DNA from: Rhodocyclaceae bacterium | GTDB taxonomy: Bacteria > Pseudomonadota > Gammaproteobacteria > Burkholderiales > Rhodocyclaceae | Reading direction: 5' to 3' | DNA length: 64,000 nucleotides | NCBI GenBank assembly: GCA_016702335.1 | Contig: JADJEF010000020.1 | Coordinates: 124,001-188,000, forward strand | Shown: positions 45,293 to 54,186 of the stretch, in pieces | Numbering within the stretch: the stretch's first letter is position 1 | How the letters are laid out: each line of letters starts with the position of its first letter | Made by a program: the position numbers and the translations under genes | Notes under the pieces: generated by a model | What the model was told of the DNA's origin: nothing | What the model saw: only the letters and a program-made list of their open reading frames with translations | Database searches by the model: none

Positions 45293-47559
45293 GTATGCAA
45301 GTAGCGCCTGCTCAAACCGCTCTCGTGCGGGTTCTGGAAGTGCGGCGGCAAAACCACCGCGATGGCGCGATCTTCCGGGGCGAGAGGATTAGCGCCAAGG
45401 GGGAAATACTAGATACCCATAGCCGCTTGACGGTTCGCCTGCAGCGCATGTCAGTATGCGTCCCGGTCAAAGAGGGGCAGTGGTGGCAAGTGACAGGCAG
45501 AGTCACCACCGATAGCTACATCAACGACCGTGGTTTCCAGATGGTTGAGGAACAGATGGATGTGACGGGCACCGATGCATCAGTGATCAAGCCATCGGGG
45601 TTCAGTATCGTCAACTACATCGCAAAGAACTCGCGCATGAAGGGCATCGGCCCACAGGCCGCCAGGAAGCTATGGGAGCGATTTGAGAACGGTTTGTTTG
45701 ACGTCCTAGACCAGAGCGATACTGAGGCGCTGGCGCTCGTTCTAGGGATTGAGCGAGCCACCTTGCTCGTTGAGGTATGGCATCAAGATGGCCTGAGTGA
45801 AACACTCCAATGGCTGAGCAAGCATGGCATGGAGTCCAGGATAGGTCATCGCGTGCTGGGGTACTTTGGCAAGGATGCGGCGGCGAAGCTGACAGAGAAT
45901 CCCTATCGATTGCTGAGCTTCGCTGCAGGCTGGAAACAGGTTGATGAGTTTGCTAAAGCGGAAATGGGCGTTGCGCTGGATGACGAGCGGCGGTTGGTCG
46001 CTGCCAACGAGGAGGTGGTCTTCAAGGCGCTTAGCCTTGGCGACACCTACGTGCCCCATGCCAATCTGGTGAGTGGTCTGCGTGCTGTCCTCAAGGGTGA
46101 AAAGCACACCGCCACGCTGATCGACAAAGTGATAGCGCAGTCCGCACAGACCGGCCGCCTGCTGTTTGACAGTCAGGACAACGTCTATAGCCTGGGCGCG
46201 TGCCTCTTAGAAAAGGCTGTCGCGCAGGGCATCCGCAAGCGGGTTGGCCTCAAAAAACCATCTTGTAATGTGGATGCGGTGATCGCTGCATATGAGGATC
46301 GAGAGAGCACGACACGCAGTCGGTTTGAACTGAATCAGGAGCAACGAGCAGCGGTGCATCTGGTTGCACAGCATGACTTTGCCGTGGTCACCGGAGGCGC
46401 TGGTTGCGGCAAGACGACTGTCATCAAATGCGTGATCGAGGTACTTGAAGAAGAGGGCTATGACATCAGTCTGCTGGCTTTGGCGGGCAAGGCAGCCAAG
46501 CGCATCAGAGACGCAACCGACCACGAGGCTCGGACATTAGCCAGTTTCATCAAGGCGATGCAGAAAGAAAAAGAGGAGAAGGAAAAGGGGCAAGTCGCTT
46601 CCAGCCAAAAGCGCAAGGCTCTAGTGATTGATGAGGCCAGCATGGTGGACTTGCTTACCTTTGCTGCGATCCTCGACCTCATTGATGACGACACCAAGAT
46701 CATCAAGGTTGGTGACCAGCACCAACTCAACCCCGTTGGTCCTGGGTTGGTATTTCATTGCCTGCCTGAGTTGGACTGGATACCGCACGTTGAGCTGAAA
46801 GTCCCAAAGCGGTTTGGCAATGAGATTGCTGAGATTGCCAACATGATCAAGGATGGCATCTTTCCGGCCACTGATCGGTTCAATGGGAGCGTGATTTTCA
46901 CTGAAGCGAGTGAAGCAAGCCTGAGCGATCTGGGTTCAAGCCTGTACCTGCAACAACCTAACGATACCATCATCCTTTGCACCACAAGGAAGCTGGCGGC
47001 ATCGATCAACGCTCAGGTTCAGCAGGCGCTGACGGCTCGTGGCAGGGCGCTGCGCTTGTACGATCCCTTCAGTGAGCAATGGCAATGGTGCGGCTTCCAC
47101 CTTGGAGACCAAATCATCTGCACAAGGAACCACTGGGAACTGGGGATTCAGAACGGCAGCCTTGGCACCTTGGTTGAAATCTTCGACCATCCCACCTTAC
47201 TGGACAGTGATGAGGACAATGACGCACCGGCCTTGGGTTGGATTGAGTGGGACGATGGAGAGAAACGCCCGCTTCGTGAAGACCTGCTTGACAGCTTGGA
47301 GTTGGGGTACGCGCTGACCGTCCACAAGAGCCAGGGATCACAGTGGCGACGAGTGATTGTCTGCCTACCGACCGCCAGTGGAAAAGGCTCCACGCTGGTC
47401 GATAGAAGCATGGTCTATACCGCCGTCACCAGAGCCAAATCGCAGGTGGTGCTCTGTGGCAATCACGACGACCTGGTAGCGGCAATAGAGCGGAAAAAAG
47501 CAGCCGATCGTCGCAAAGTTGGGTTGCCGAATTGGCTCGCCCAATCTGCACTGAACTGA
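45286..47559 (+). CDS. RecD2/TraA-like superfamily 1 DNA helicase
   Basis: 757 residues, intact. An N-terminal OB-like region (VKEGQWWQVTGRV), helix-hairpin-helix part (NSRMKGIGPQAARKLWERF), then helicase motifs: Walker A GGAGCGKTT (~370), Walker B LVIDEASMVD (~445), GDQHQLNPVGPG, and C-terminal UvrD_C_2 motif ALTVHKSQGSQW...VYTAVTRAK. Predicted 5'-3' DNA helicase. A TTG at 45286 is taken as start because GGGGAGG lies 5 bases before it; ATG 45295 is the alternative. Its role in the element may be replication or defence; unknown. Confidence 0.88.
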   Translation: MVGMQVAPAQTALVRVLEVRRQNHRDGAIFRGERISAKGEILDTHSRLTVRLQRMSVCVPVKEGQWWQVTGRVTTDSYINDRGFQMVEEQMDVTGTDASVIKPSGFSIVNYIAKNSRMKGIGPQAARKLWERFENGLFDVLDQSDTEALALVLGIERATLLVEVWHQDGLSETLQWLSKHGMESRIGHRVLGYFGKDAAAKLTENPYRLLSFAAGWKQVDEFAKAEMGVALDDERRLVAANEEVVFKALSLGDTYVPHANLVSGLRAVLKGEKHTATLIDKVIAQSAQTGRLLFDSQDNVYSLGACLLEKAVAQGIRKRVGLKKPSCNVDAVIAAYEDRESTTRSRFELNQEQRAAVHLVAQHDFAVVTGGAGCGKTTVIKCVIEVLEEEGYDISLLALAGKAAKRIRDATDHEARTLASFIKAMQKEKEEKEKGQVASSQKRKALVIDEASMVDLLTFAAILDLIDDDTKIIKVGDQHQLNPVGPGLVFHCLPELDWIPHVELKVPKRFGNEIAEIANMIKDGIFPATDRFNGSVIFTEASEASLSDLGSSLYLQQPNDTIILCTTRKLAASINAQVQQALTARGRALRLYDPFSEQWQWCGFHLGDQIICTRNHWELGIQNGSLGTLVEIFDHPTLLDSDEDNDAPALGWIEWDDGEKRPLREDLLDSLELGYALTVHKSQGSQWRRVIVCLPTASGKGSTLVDRSMVYTAVTRAKSQVVLCGNHDDLVAAIERKKAADRRKVGLPNWLAQSALN

Positions 47560-48004
47560 CCGCCTGAGCGCGAATCGCAGCTCCTGGTGCGAAAACGCGC
47601 TCAGCTGACCACTGAATCGCATGCACCTGACCGGCAGCCTCGACCCTCTTCGGCCATTGCCGCTTCGTAAGTCGATGACCGCAGCCGCCTCATTGCTGCC
47701 AGTCACTGACCAGCCCCGACTACGACAACCCATTCCGGTCATTCGAGCTACCCCATAGCAATCCTACAAGCTATTGCTGAACTACCGCGATTCAACCGGA
47801 GTACGTTTCACACATCTATAGATTTTCCATCGCCGTCAATTGAGTAACGGGTTTCGTTGCAGATATTCTTTTTTCATAAGCAACACCTAAGCGTGCTATT
47901 TCGTCACATGTTTTCTCATTACTGACGCAAGAAATCCTCCCAGCTCCAAACGTTCGAAGGATCTAGTTGTGTCTTGTCCATTGCTCGAATTATTTTTTGC
48001 ATTA
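47560..48004. other. Gene-free stretch between helicase and ankyrin gene
   Basis: 445 bases without a credible gene. Just after the helicase stop, CTGAGCGCG (47564-47572) and CGCGCTCAG (47596-47604) form a perfect 9-bp stem with a 23-base loop but no T-run. The second half is markedly AT-richer than the surrounding genome. Confidence 0.5.
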
Positions 48005-48795
48005 TTAGAAATTCGGCCAGTAAGTTTGAGCTGCGATAGTTCCGAATATTTTCGGCTCTGTACTCTGGGATAGTTTGTCTCTCTTGCCTACTACGTGACC
48101 ACGATGCTCATTTTCAAATTTCACAAATGGTCTGTTGGGATTTGCGCCATTTTTGAGATAGAGGTCTATTAAATCTGGGTCCGAACATAAGTCAAGAGCG
48201 GTTCGGCCTTTGGTATTGGTGGCATTTAGGCTTGCGCCGCTTTCGATCAGGCTGTGAGAAACCGCTGGCTTTCGCTGGCGCACAGCTTGCTCTTGATTTC
48301 CTGATGATGGAGCGCCCGATGCACTGCGGTTGTCACCGCTATTTGCGCCACCACTGGAAGGCACTTCATAAATATCCCTTCATCCGTCCCTGCATTAGGG
48401 CTGATGCCAACACTCAACAAATAGTCAACGTTTTCTTTGTTACCTGTTACCACGGCGGCACTAAGCAAAGCATTTCCATTGCAACCTTTTAACCATTTTG
48501 CATACATTCCGATTCGTTCTTCATTCGTGGAGTTCTTAACGCTTTGGATATCCCAGAACTCAAAGTCCGTACCCTTGACCCAAACTCGATTTTTTTGCAT
48601 CCATGTCATCGTGTTTTCTAGTGCTTTACTAAGCGCAGCCTTCAATGAATCGGGAGTTCCATTAGCGGCTTCTTTTTCAATCGTAGGACTTCCGCATTCC
48701 GCGCCACCGCCAGCGCCGTTGGACGCAATTGCAGGTGAGGAAAAGAGCTGCATGAGCAGTCCGACGATTACAGCAAGCGACAAACGATTTGGCAT
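48005..48795 (-). pseudogene. Secreted ankyrin-repeat protein, frameshifted
   Basis: Frame one (48247-48795) has a signal peptide (LSLAVIVGLLMQLFSSPAIAS), a helical region, and the first ankyrin-like unit (NALLSAAVVTGNKENVDYLLSVGISPN). Near 48250 the frame shifts to LIESGASLNATNTKGRTALDLCSDPDLIDLYLKNGANPN, clear ankyrin repeats, ending at 48005. Repaired length about 262 residues. Base composition is lower in GC than the core genes. A periplasmic or secreted protein-binding role is likely. Confidence 0.68.
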
Positions 48796-49061
48796 GTTCT
48801 TTACGTGACACCTATTTCCAGGTTGCCAAAAAAATTATTGGCAAGAGCGGTTGTTTGCAAGGTACAACATTTGCTTACGCTTCTGGCCGCCTGTCGAAGT
48901 AATTTCCATGAAGCTCAGCGACCGCAATAGGTTCGTTGCCGTCGTAGCAGTTTGGTGGGCCAGGGCCGGTCATCGCCGATCTCGGCCGGTCACCTCGATG
49001 ATATTGGGTGTTCATATCCGGCGAGATCCGCAGGTCAGTTCAGTGGAAATTTTGCAACTGG

Positions 49062-49425
49062 CTACGGATGCAAAAAACTCTCGAATATGGTCGGATCGAA
49101 GCCAACGAGAATCTGCCCGTTGGGTGTCTCGACAATGGGTCGTCGAATTACGCTGGAGAACTCCATCATCGTTGCAACCGCCTTGCTTTGGGTGGTGATG
49201 TCCTGCTGCTCTGCGCTGAGCTTGCGCCAAGTCGTCCCTTTGGAATTGAGCAGCGTCTTCCAGCCCAGCGTCTTGCAACCACGCCACCAGCCGTTCGCGT
49301 GGCCCGCCCGCCTTCTTCTAGTCGTGGAACACGTAGGCGATGTTTCGCTCATCGAGCCAAGTCAACGCCTTCTTCACGGTTGTGCAGTTGATTATTCCGT
49401 AAACGTGGATATCGTTAGTCATGAT
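49062..49425 (-). pseudogene. Spx/ArsC-family homologue carried as cargo, two lesions
   Basis: ATG 49425 gives MTNDIHVYGIINCTTVKKAL...YVFHD, then TAG (49318-49320) where relatives have Tyr, then KKAGGPRERLVAWLQDAG, then one extra G near 49275, then WKTLLNSKGTTWRKLSAEQQ...IRRPIVETPNGQILVGFDPTIFESF. Single Cys in GIINCTT. It is a full-length but diverged relative of the gene split by the element, placed 250 bases inside the right end and in the opposite direction. Confidence 0.75.
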
Positions 49426-49674
49426 GACGTTCCCTTCCGGGCAGATCAAATGGAAAACCTTAACATTGTAGAGAGAGGTATTCTTGGGCATACCTGTACT
49501 GACCATAAAAAACGCCTATGCCAAAATGTCAGAAAATGCCCCATAACATGCGGTTTAACCCACATTAAATGACAAACAGTTCAATCTTTGACGCTTTATT
49601 GAAGCTATCTTCCGGGCTGATATCCCCGTTTTGGGGCCCTTTCAGTCAGTCATACAGTCCTAATGGTAAATCTT

Positions 49675-49686
49675 TATCGCCATACG
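49675..49686 (-). repeat. Right terminal inverted repeat of the element
   Basis: TATCGCCATACG, whose reverse complement CGTATGGCGATA differs from the left repeat at one base. The target gene resumes 5 bases later. Confidence 0.75.
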
Positions 49687-49691
49687 ATGCT

Positions 49692-50011
49692 GACACCATG
49701 AAAAGGCCTTCGCCTGGTTTGACCAGCATGGGGTGGCTTTTGAGTTCCACGACTACAAAAAGGCCGGTGTGCCGCGTGAGTAAAATTGGTCGAATGGTCA
49801 CGGTCGCTGGGCTGGAAATCGCTCTTGAATACCAAAGGGGCTGACCTGGCGCAAGCTCACTGCTGAGCAGCAGGACATCGCCACGCAAAGCAAAGCCGTT
49901 GCCACGATGATGGAATTCCCCAGTGTGATTCGGCGGCCCATTATCGAGACGCCGGAGGGCCAGATTCTCGTCGGCTTCGAACTGACCCTTTTTGAAAGCT
50001 TCGTGCGCTGA
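49692..50011 (+). pseudogene. 3' fragment of the split Spx/ArsC-family gene, also frameshifted
   Basis: Resumes at GACACCATG (DTM), then KAFAWFDQHGVAFEFHDYKKAGVPRE, KLVEWSRSLGWKSLLNTKG, TWRKLTAEQQDIATQ, and MMEFPSVIRRPIIETPEGQILVGFELTLFESFVR in frames that change near 49707, 49785 and 49842. Joined to the 5' piece at 36011-36058 it gives a normal ~120-residue ArsC/Spx family protein. Its TGA overlaps the hslO ATG (TGATG), so the two were coupled. Confidence 0.78.
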
Positions 50012-50891
50012 TGGCTGATGCGATTTCACGATTTTTGTTTGAGCGGCTCGACATTCGCGGCGTAGTGGTACAGCTTGGCAGCTCGTGGCGCGACATGCTT
50101 GCCGGCAGAGGCTACCCTGATGCCGTGCGTGACCTGCTCGGCCAACAGCGGCTGTGACCGCAGTGATCGGCGGCAATCTCAAGTCAGAAAACCGTATGAG
50201 TTTTCAGTTGCAGGAGGGCCCGGTATCGATACTGGTGATGGACTGCCAGCCCATAACCAACGGCCCGCTCCGTCTGCGTGGCATGGCGAGAATGCGCGGG
50301 AAGAGTCAATCGCCGTCTTGCCAGAGCCGACTTGCGGTGTCACTGATCTGCTCGGCGATGGCAAGCTGGTGCTGACCCTGCATCAAGGTGATGCGCAGGC
50401 CTACCAGAGTGTCGTTCCGCTTGACGGCAACACCGTGGCCCAAGTATTCGAGCACTACCTGGCGCAGTCGGAGCAGCAACCTGCACGCCTGTGGCTGCAT
50501 GCTGACGAAGATTCGGCCTGCGCGCTATTCCTGCAAAACCCTGCCGGGCGCACATGAGAAGGAGGAAGACGGCTGGAATCGGGTTACCCAGTTGGCCTCC
50601 AACCGTCAAGCCCGATGAGAACTGCAGCTGCCCCCGGAGGTACTGATCAGCCGACTGTTTGCGGAAGAAGAAGTGCGTCTGTTCGAATCGCGGGCCGTCT
50701 GTTGGCACTGTCCACGCGACGAGCAAAAAGTGAAGGACATGCTGCTGACTCTCGGGCGCTCAGAAGTCGAGCAAATGCTCGCTGACGCCGATCAGATCGA
50801 GGTCGATGACGAGATCTGCGGGCACGCGTACCAGTTCGGCCGCGAGATTCTCGACGAACTGTTTCCGCCTGCCGGCCGCGTTCTTCATTGA
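50011..50891 (+). pseudogene. hslO: Hsp33 redox chaperone, several frameshifts
   Basis: Pieces in order: SRFLFERLDIRGVVVQLGSSWRDMLAGRGYPDAVRDLLG; VTAVIGGNLKSENRMSFQLQEGPVSILVMDCQP; LRLRGMAR; DLLGDGKLVLTLHQGDAQAYQSVVPLDG; FEHYLAQSEQQPARLWL; PPEVLISRLFAEEEVRLFES; CWHCPRDEQKV...LGRSEVEQML. Frame changes near 50150, 50300, 50540 and 50620. The zinc centre is atypical: CWHC instead of CxC, and DEICG where CxxC is normal. Repeat copy 5 is read within it as AVLPEPTCGV. Confidence 0.8.
50308..50337 (-). repeat. Dispersed ~30-bp repeat, copy 5, inside hslO
   Basis: On the minus strand CCGCAAGTCGGCTCTGG then CAAGACGGCGATT. It falls at the junction between LRLRGMAR and DLLGDGKL, where normal Hsp33 has a variable loop. 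Confidence 0.75.
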
Positions 50892-50899
50892 GGTCCGGC

Positions 50900-51686
50900 A
50901 TGGCGAAGGAAACCGCATGACATCGACGTCAGCGAAGAAGCGGGCGTGCGCTATCTGCACTTCGGCTCGGACTGGGTGCAGGGTGCCATGCGCATCGCAC
51001 GCCCCTTTGCCCCCGAACTCGACTACACCCGCGAGATGATGTTGCCACTCCTGATGCGCGATGACACGTGGCCACGCCGGGTTTTGCTCATCGGCCTGGG
51101 TGCCGCCTCGCTCACCAAATTTCTCTGGCGCTATCGCCCGGAGGCCAAGCTCACCGTGGTCGAGATTGATGCGCGCATGGAAGGCGTGGCGCGCATGCAC
51201 TTCAAACTACCCAACGATCCGGAACGGATTCAATTCGCATCGCCGATGGTGCTGACTTCGTGTCCAGCACGCGGCAAACGTTCGATCTGATTCTGGTCGA
51301 CGGCTTCGATGCCGACGCCCGCGCCAACGCGCTCGACACGGTGCCTTTCTGCGTGAACTGCCGATCACGTCTTGCCGATGACGGGTTGCTGTGCATCAAT
51401 CTTTTGTCGCGACGCAGAGACTTTGCAAAGAGTGTGGCTCGGGTGAACGAGGGCCTTCGACAACCATGCAATCATGGTCCCTTCATGCACTAGCGGCAAT
51501 GCGATTGCACTCGCTGCGGAACCACCGCCCTTACTGGCAACAAGCGCCGTACTACCAGCGCCGACTTGCGAACAACTTATCGATCAGGCCAAGCTATTCA
51601 AAAAAAGCCACCGGGCTAATCTTGCCCCCCACGATCTATCGCCTCACGCTATCGGGAGCGCTGCGCGGCGGACGCCTGCATTTTAG
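50900..51686 (+). pseudogene. Spermidine-synthase-like methyltransferase-fold protein, frameshifted
   Basis: DIDVSEEAGVRYLHFGSDWVQGAMRIARP, then the Rossmann motif RRVLLIGLGAASLTKFLWRY with VVEIDARMEGVAR, then (after a shift near 51243) FDLILVDGFDADARANALDT and CRSRLADDGLLCINLLS, then (after a shift near 51470) GNAIALAA. This is the SpeE-like fold without the full polyamine motif set; substrate uncertain. Starts probably at ATG 50900 with an early shift near 50918. The end contains repeat copy 6. Confidence 0.72.
51544..51570 (-). repeat. Dispersed ~30-bp repeat, copy 6, in the SpeE-like gene
   Basis: On the minus strand CGCAAGTCGGCGCTGG then TAGTACGGCGC; read in the host frame as AVLPAPTCEQL. 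More diverged than the other copies. Confidence 0.65.
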
Positions 51687-52858
51687 GTTTCGAGATTAAA
51701 CGTCAGGCCGGCATTGGCCACCAGTCGGGGAATCAAACCCAGGCCCATGGCCGACGCTGGCGTCCAGATGCCGCTCTGTGTGGCCTTGGCTTCGTTCAAC
51801 AAATGCACCGCCGCCTCGACAATCATCTTCGAGGTCGAGCCGTAGCCCGGGTCGCGGTCGCCAGTTACGCCAACGCTCAAGCGATTGCCCGCCCCATCGT
51901 CGCCCAAAAAGAGAAAGTCGTAACAGCCAGCGTCTCGCTCTGCCTTCGAGGGCCCCTCCTGGCTTGAGTCCCGGCTCACCGTCGGCCCCGGTCATCGGCT
52001 TCTTCTCCGACAATGCCTTGGCAATCGCCTCGCCTTTTTCGCCGGCACCGGTGACGATCATCTCGTAAACCAGATCCGTGCCGTAGGGGTGGCCGAGCAG
52101 AAAGTTGGTGCGGTGCACATTGCGGGTATTGATCACCGCCATCACGAACGGTGCGGTCCAGAGCCCGATCGCCTCATCAAGCATGGGCTTGGCCCCGGAA
52201 GGCTGGGCCGGGCCGTCAAAGCCCGGCGTCAGGGCAAACGGGTTGCGCAACAGCGCTTTGATCGTCAGGTCGGCCTCGGCCGCGCCCATGGTGGCGTGCA
52301 TGCTCGCGGCCGTGCCGCCGGAAAACGTGCCTTTCATCTTGCGCACGCGAGCGCGTACCCGACTCGCCGGGTGGCCGTAACGCGCCTTCATCTCGGTTTG
52401 CAGCATGAGCATGCCAAGATCAGAAGGAATCGAGTCAAGCCACAGGAAAACACAATGCGTGCGCCGCTGGCCTTGGCCGCCGCTTCGTGCGCGTCGATCA
52501 TCTGGCGCATCCACAGGGGCTCGCCGCACAGGTCAACGTAGTCGGTACCCGAGGCAGCACAGGCGGCGACCAGTTCGCTGCCATAGAGTGAATAGGGGCC
52601 GACCGTGGTCAGCACCAGGCGGGTACTGTCGGTCAACACCTTGAGGCTGGCCGGGTCGGCACTGTCAGTCACCAGCAAGGGGGTATCGGCCGGGGCACCC
52701 AGTTCATCGCGCACGGCAGCGAGTTTTTCAGCGTTGCGCCCGCCCATCGCCCAACGCACACCATTCCCGTTCGGATAGCGCTGCAGCAGCACCTCGACCA
52801 CCAAACGCCCGGTAAAACCGGTGGCGCCGAAGACAACAATGTCGTACGGCTTGCTCAT
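51683..52858 (-). pseudogene. Saccharopine dehydrogenase-like oxidoreductase, two frameshifts
   Basis: Starts IVVFGATGFTGRLVVEVLLQRYP (Rossmann motif GxTGFTG), VRWAMGGRNAEKLAAV, TVGPYSLYGSELVAACAASGTDYVDLCGE, then shifts near 52440 to FDSIPSDLGMLMLQ, and near 51960 to YDFLFLGDDGAGNRLSVGVTGDRDPGYGSTSKMIVEAA. This is the trans-acting enoyl reductase/saccharopine dehydrogenase NADP family; the substrate is unknown. It converges on the SpeE-like gene with a 4-base overlap. Confidence 0.75.
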
Positions 52859-52872
52859 GCCGCTCTCCTCAG

Positions 52873-54078
52873 TTAGAACGTTGGTTTATCGGGGCAGACA
52901 GGTTTCGACCAGCTTGACCCAGTAGCGAATGCCGGTGGCGATGATGTCGTCGTTGAAATCATAGTGCGGACTGTGCAACATGCAACCGGACTTTGTACCG
53001 TGGTGGACGTCGCCGTATCGCCATTGCCCAGCCAGACATAGCAACCTGGCACTACCCGTGCCAGGTAGGCAAAATCTTCCGCGCCCATGCTGGGTTTCAA
53101 GTGGGTAACCAGATTGCTCTCACCCACCACGGCCCGCGCCACCTCGCGAGCAATGTGCGAAGGCTCGGCGGCATTGATCGTCGGGGGATAGCCGCGCGTG
53201 TAGCGCAGCGCAATGCGCACCCCGTACGTGGCCTCAATGCCGGTTACTACGCGATCGATGCCGGCCTCCATCTGATCTTGTACGTCCGGCGTCAGCGCCC
53301 GCACCGTTCCGCCGAGTACGGCAGTCTCGGGCAGTACATTGTCGGCCGAGCCGGCATGAAAACGGGTAACGCTGATGACCGCAGGATCAAGCGGGTCGCG
53401 CACGCGCGAAACCAGGGTCTGCAGTGCATGCACCAGAGACGATCCGGCGACCACCACGTCGGTCGCCTGATGCGGCATGGCAGCGTGGCCGCCACGGCCG
53501 GTAATGGTGATCTCGAAGCGATCGGTGCCCGCCATGACAGGCCCCTCGGTCACGCTGATTTGCCCAGCGGGCAGTCCCGGCCAGTTATGCAAACCGAACA
53601 CCATCTCGACCGGATGTCGCTCGAAGAGACCCTCTTCAACCATGACACGACCACCACCCTCGCCCTCTTCCGCCGGCTGAAAGATGAACACCACGGTGCC
53701 ATCAAAACTGCGCAGCGTGGCAAGCGCCTCAACGGCACCGAGCAGCATCGCGGTATGACCATCATGGCCGCAGGCATGCATCCGCCCGGCATGACGCGAA
53801 TGGTGGGGGAAGGTATTCAGTTCGGCTAAGGGCAGCGCGTCCATATCGGCACGCAAAGCGATCATGCGCGGGCTGCTACCGAGCGTAAGCGATGCCACCA
53901 CGCCGGTCTTGGCTACTCCGCGCGCAACCTTCACTCCCATAGATTCCAGAGCGTCGAGAAACGTCGCGACCTTTTCGGCAGTGCGATGCTCTTCAAAGGC
54001 CAGCTCCGGGTACGCGTGCATATCGCGCCGTACGGTGGCGATGCGTGCTGCAAGGGCGGGAAGAATTTCGTCAATCAT
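52873..54078 (-). CDS. M20 family amidohydrolase (hippurate/aminoacylase type), C-terminal frameshift
   Basis: About 401 residues. Metal-binding motifs HACGHDGHTAMLLGA and FQPAEEGEGG, plus VFGLHNWPGLPAG and SMGAEDFAYL, place it in the M20D amidohydrolases that cleave N-acyl amino acids. After WLGNGD near 53025 the frame becomes Thr/Ser-rich; the alternative frame reads DVHHGTKSGCMLHSPHYDFND...VKLVETCLPR and stops at 52886, the family-like end. So one indel alters the last ~45 residues. ATG 54078 used. Confidence 0.8.
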   Translation of the reverse strand: MIDEILPALAARIATVRRDMHAYPELAFEEHRTAEKVATFLDALESMGVKVARGVAKTGVVASLTLGSSPRMIALRADMDALPLAELNTFPHHSRHAGRMHACGHDGHTAMLLGAVEALATLRSFDGTVVFIFQPAEEGEGGGRVMVEEGLFERHPVEMVFGLHNWPGLPAGQISVTEGPVMAGTDRFEITITGRGGHAAMPHQATDVVVAGSSLVHALQTLVSRVRDPLDPAVISVTRFHAGSADNVLPETAVLGGTVRALTPDVQDQMEAGIDRVVTGIEATYGVRIALRYTRGYPPTINAAEPSHIAREVARAVVGESNLVTHLKPSMGAEDFAYLARVVPGCYVWLGNGDTATSTTVQSPVACCTVRTMISTTTSSPPAFATGSSWSKPVCPDKPTF

Positions 54079-54186
54079 GCGATTCGATGAACACAATGTT
54101 GCGCCGGGTCGAGGTGGGCACCGTAGTCACATCCTAACGCGAAACGCCCGCCTAAATCCACCGGGCCGGACGATTACAATCGGGCC

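Larger units (their letters stand above)
36058..49686 (+). mobile_element. 13.6-kb tyrosine-recombinase transposon-like element in a Spx/ArsC-family gene
   Basis: The ends are matching 12-bp inverted repeats (11 of 12 identical), and they lie exactly where the interrupted target gene stops and resumes. Five or six extra bases (ATGCT, 49687-49691) remain between the right repeat and the target sequence GACACC. No simple target duplication is seen, as expected for Tn554-like elements that move by tyrosine recombination with short non-identical core bases. Contents: three tandem recombinase-like genes, a coiled-coil accessory gene, another integrase, an IS3 copy, a truncated accessory gene, a helicase, an ankyrin protein and a homologue of the target gene. 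The module resembles Tn554 TnpABC or gamma-mobile-trio systems. Confidence 0.75.

Noticed and set aside
47560..47700. Inverted-repeat-rich stretch after the helicase as an integron attC site
   Set aside because: No attC core motifs, no integron integrase and no cassette array; only one 9-bp stem.
48851..49198. Plus-strand ORF beginning MKLSDRNRF (48908)
   Set aside because: It overlaps the minus-strand Spx/ArsC-like gene, has composition typical of a shadow frame and no recognisable features.
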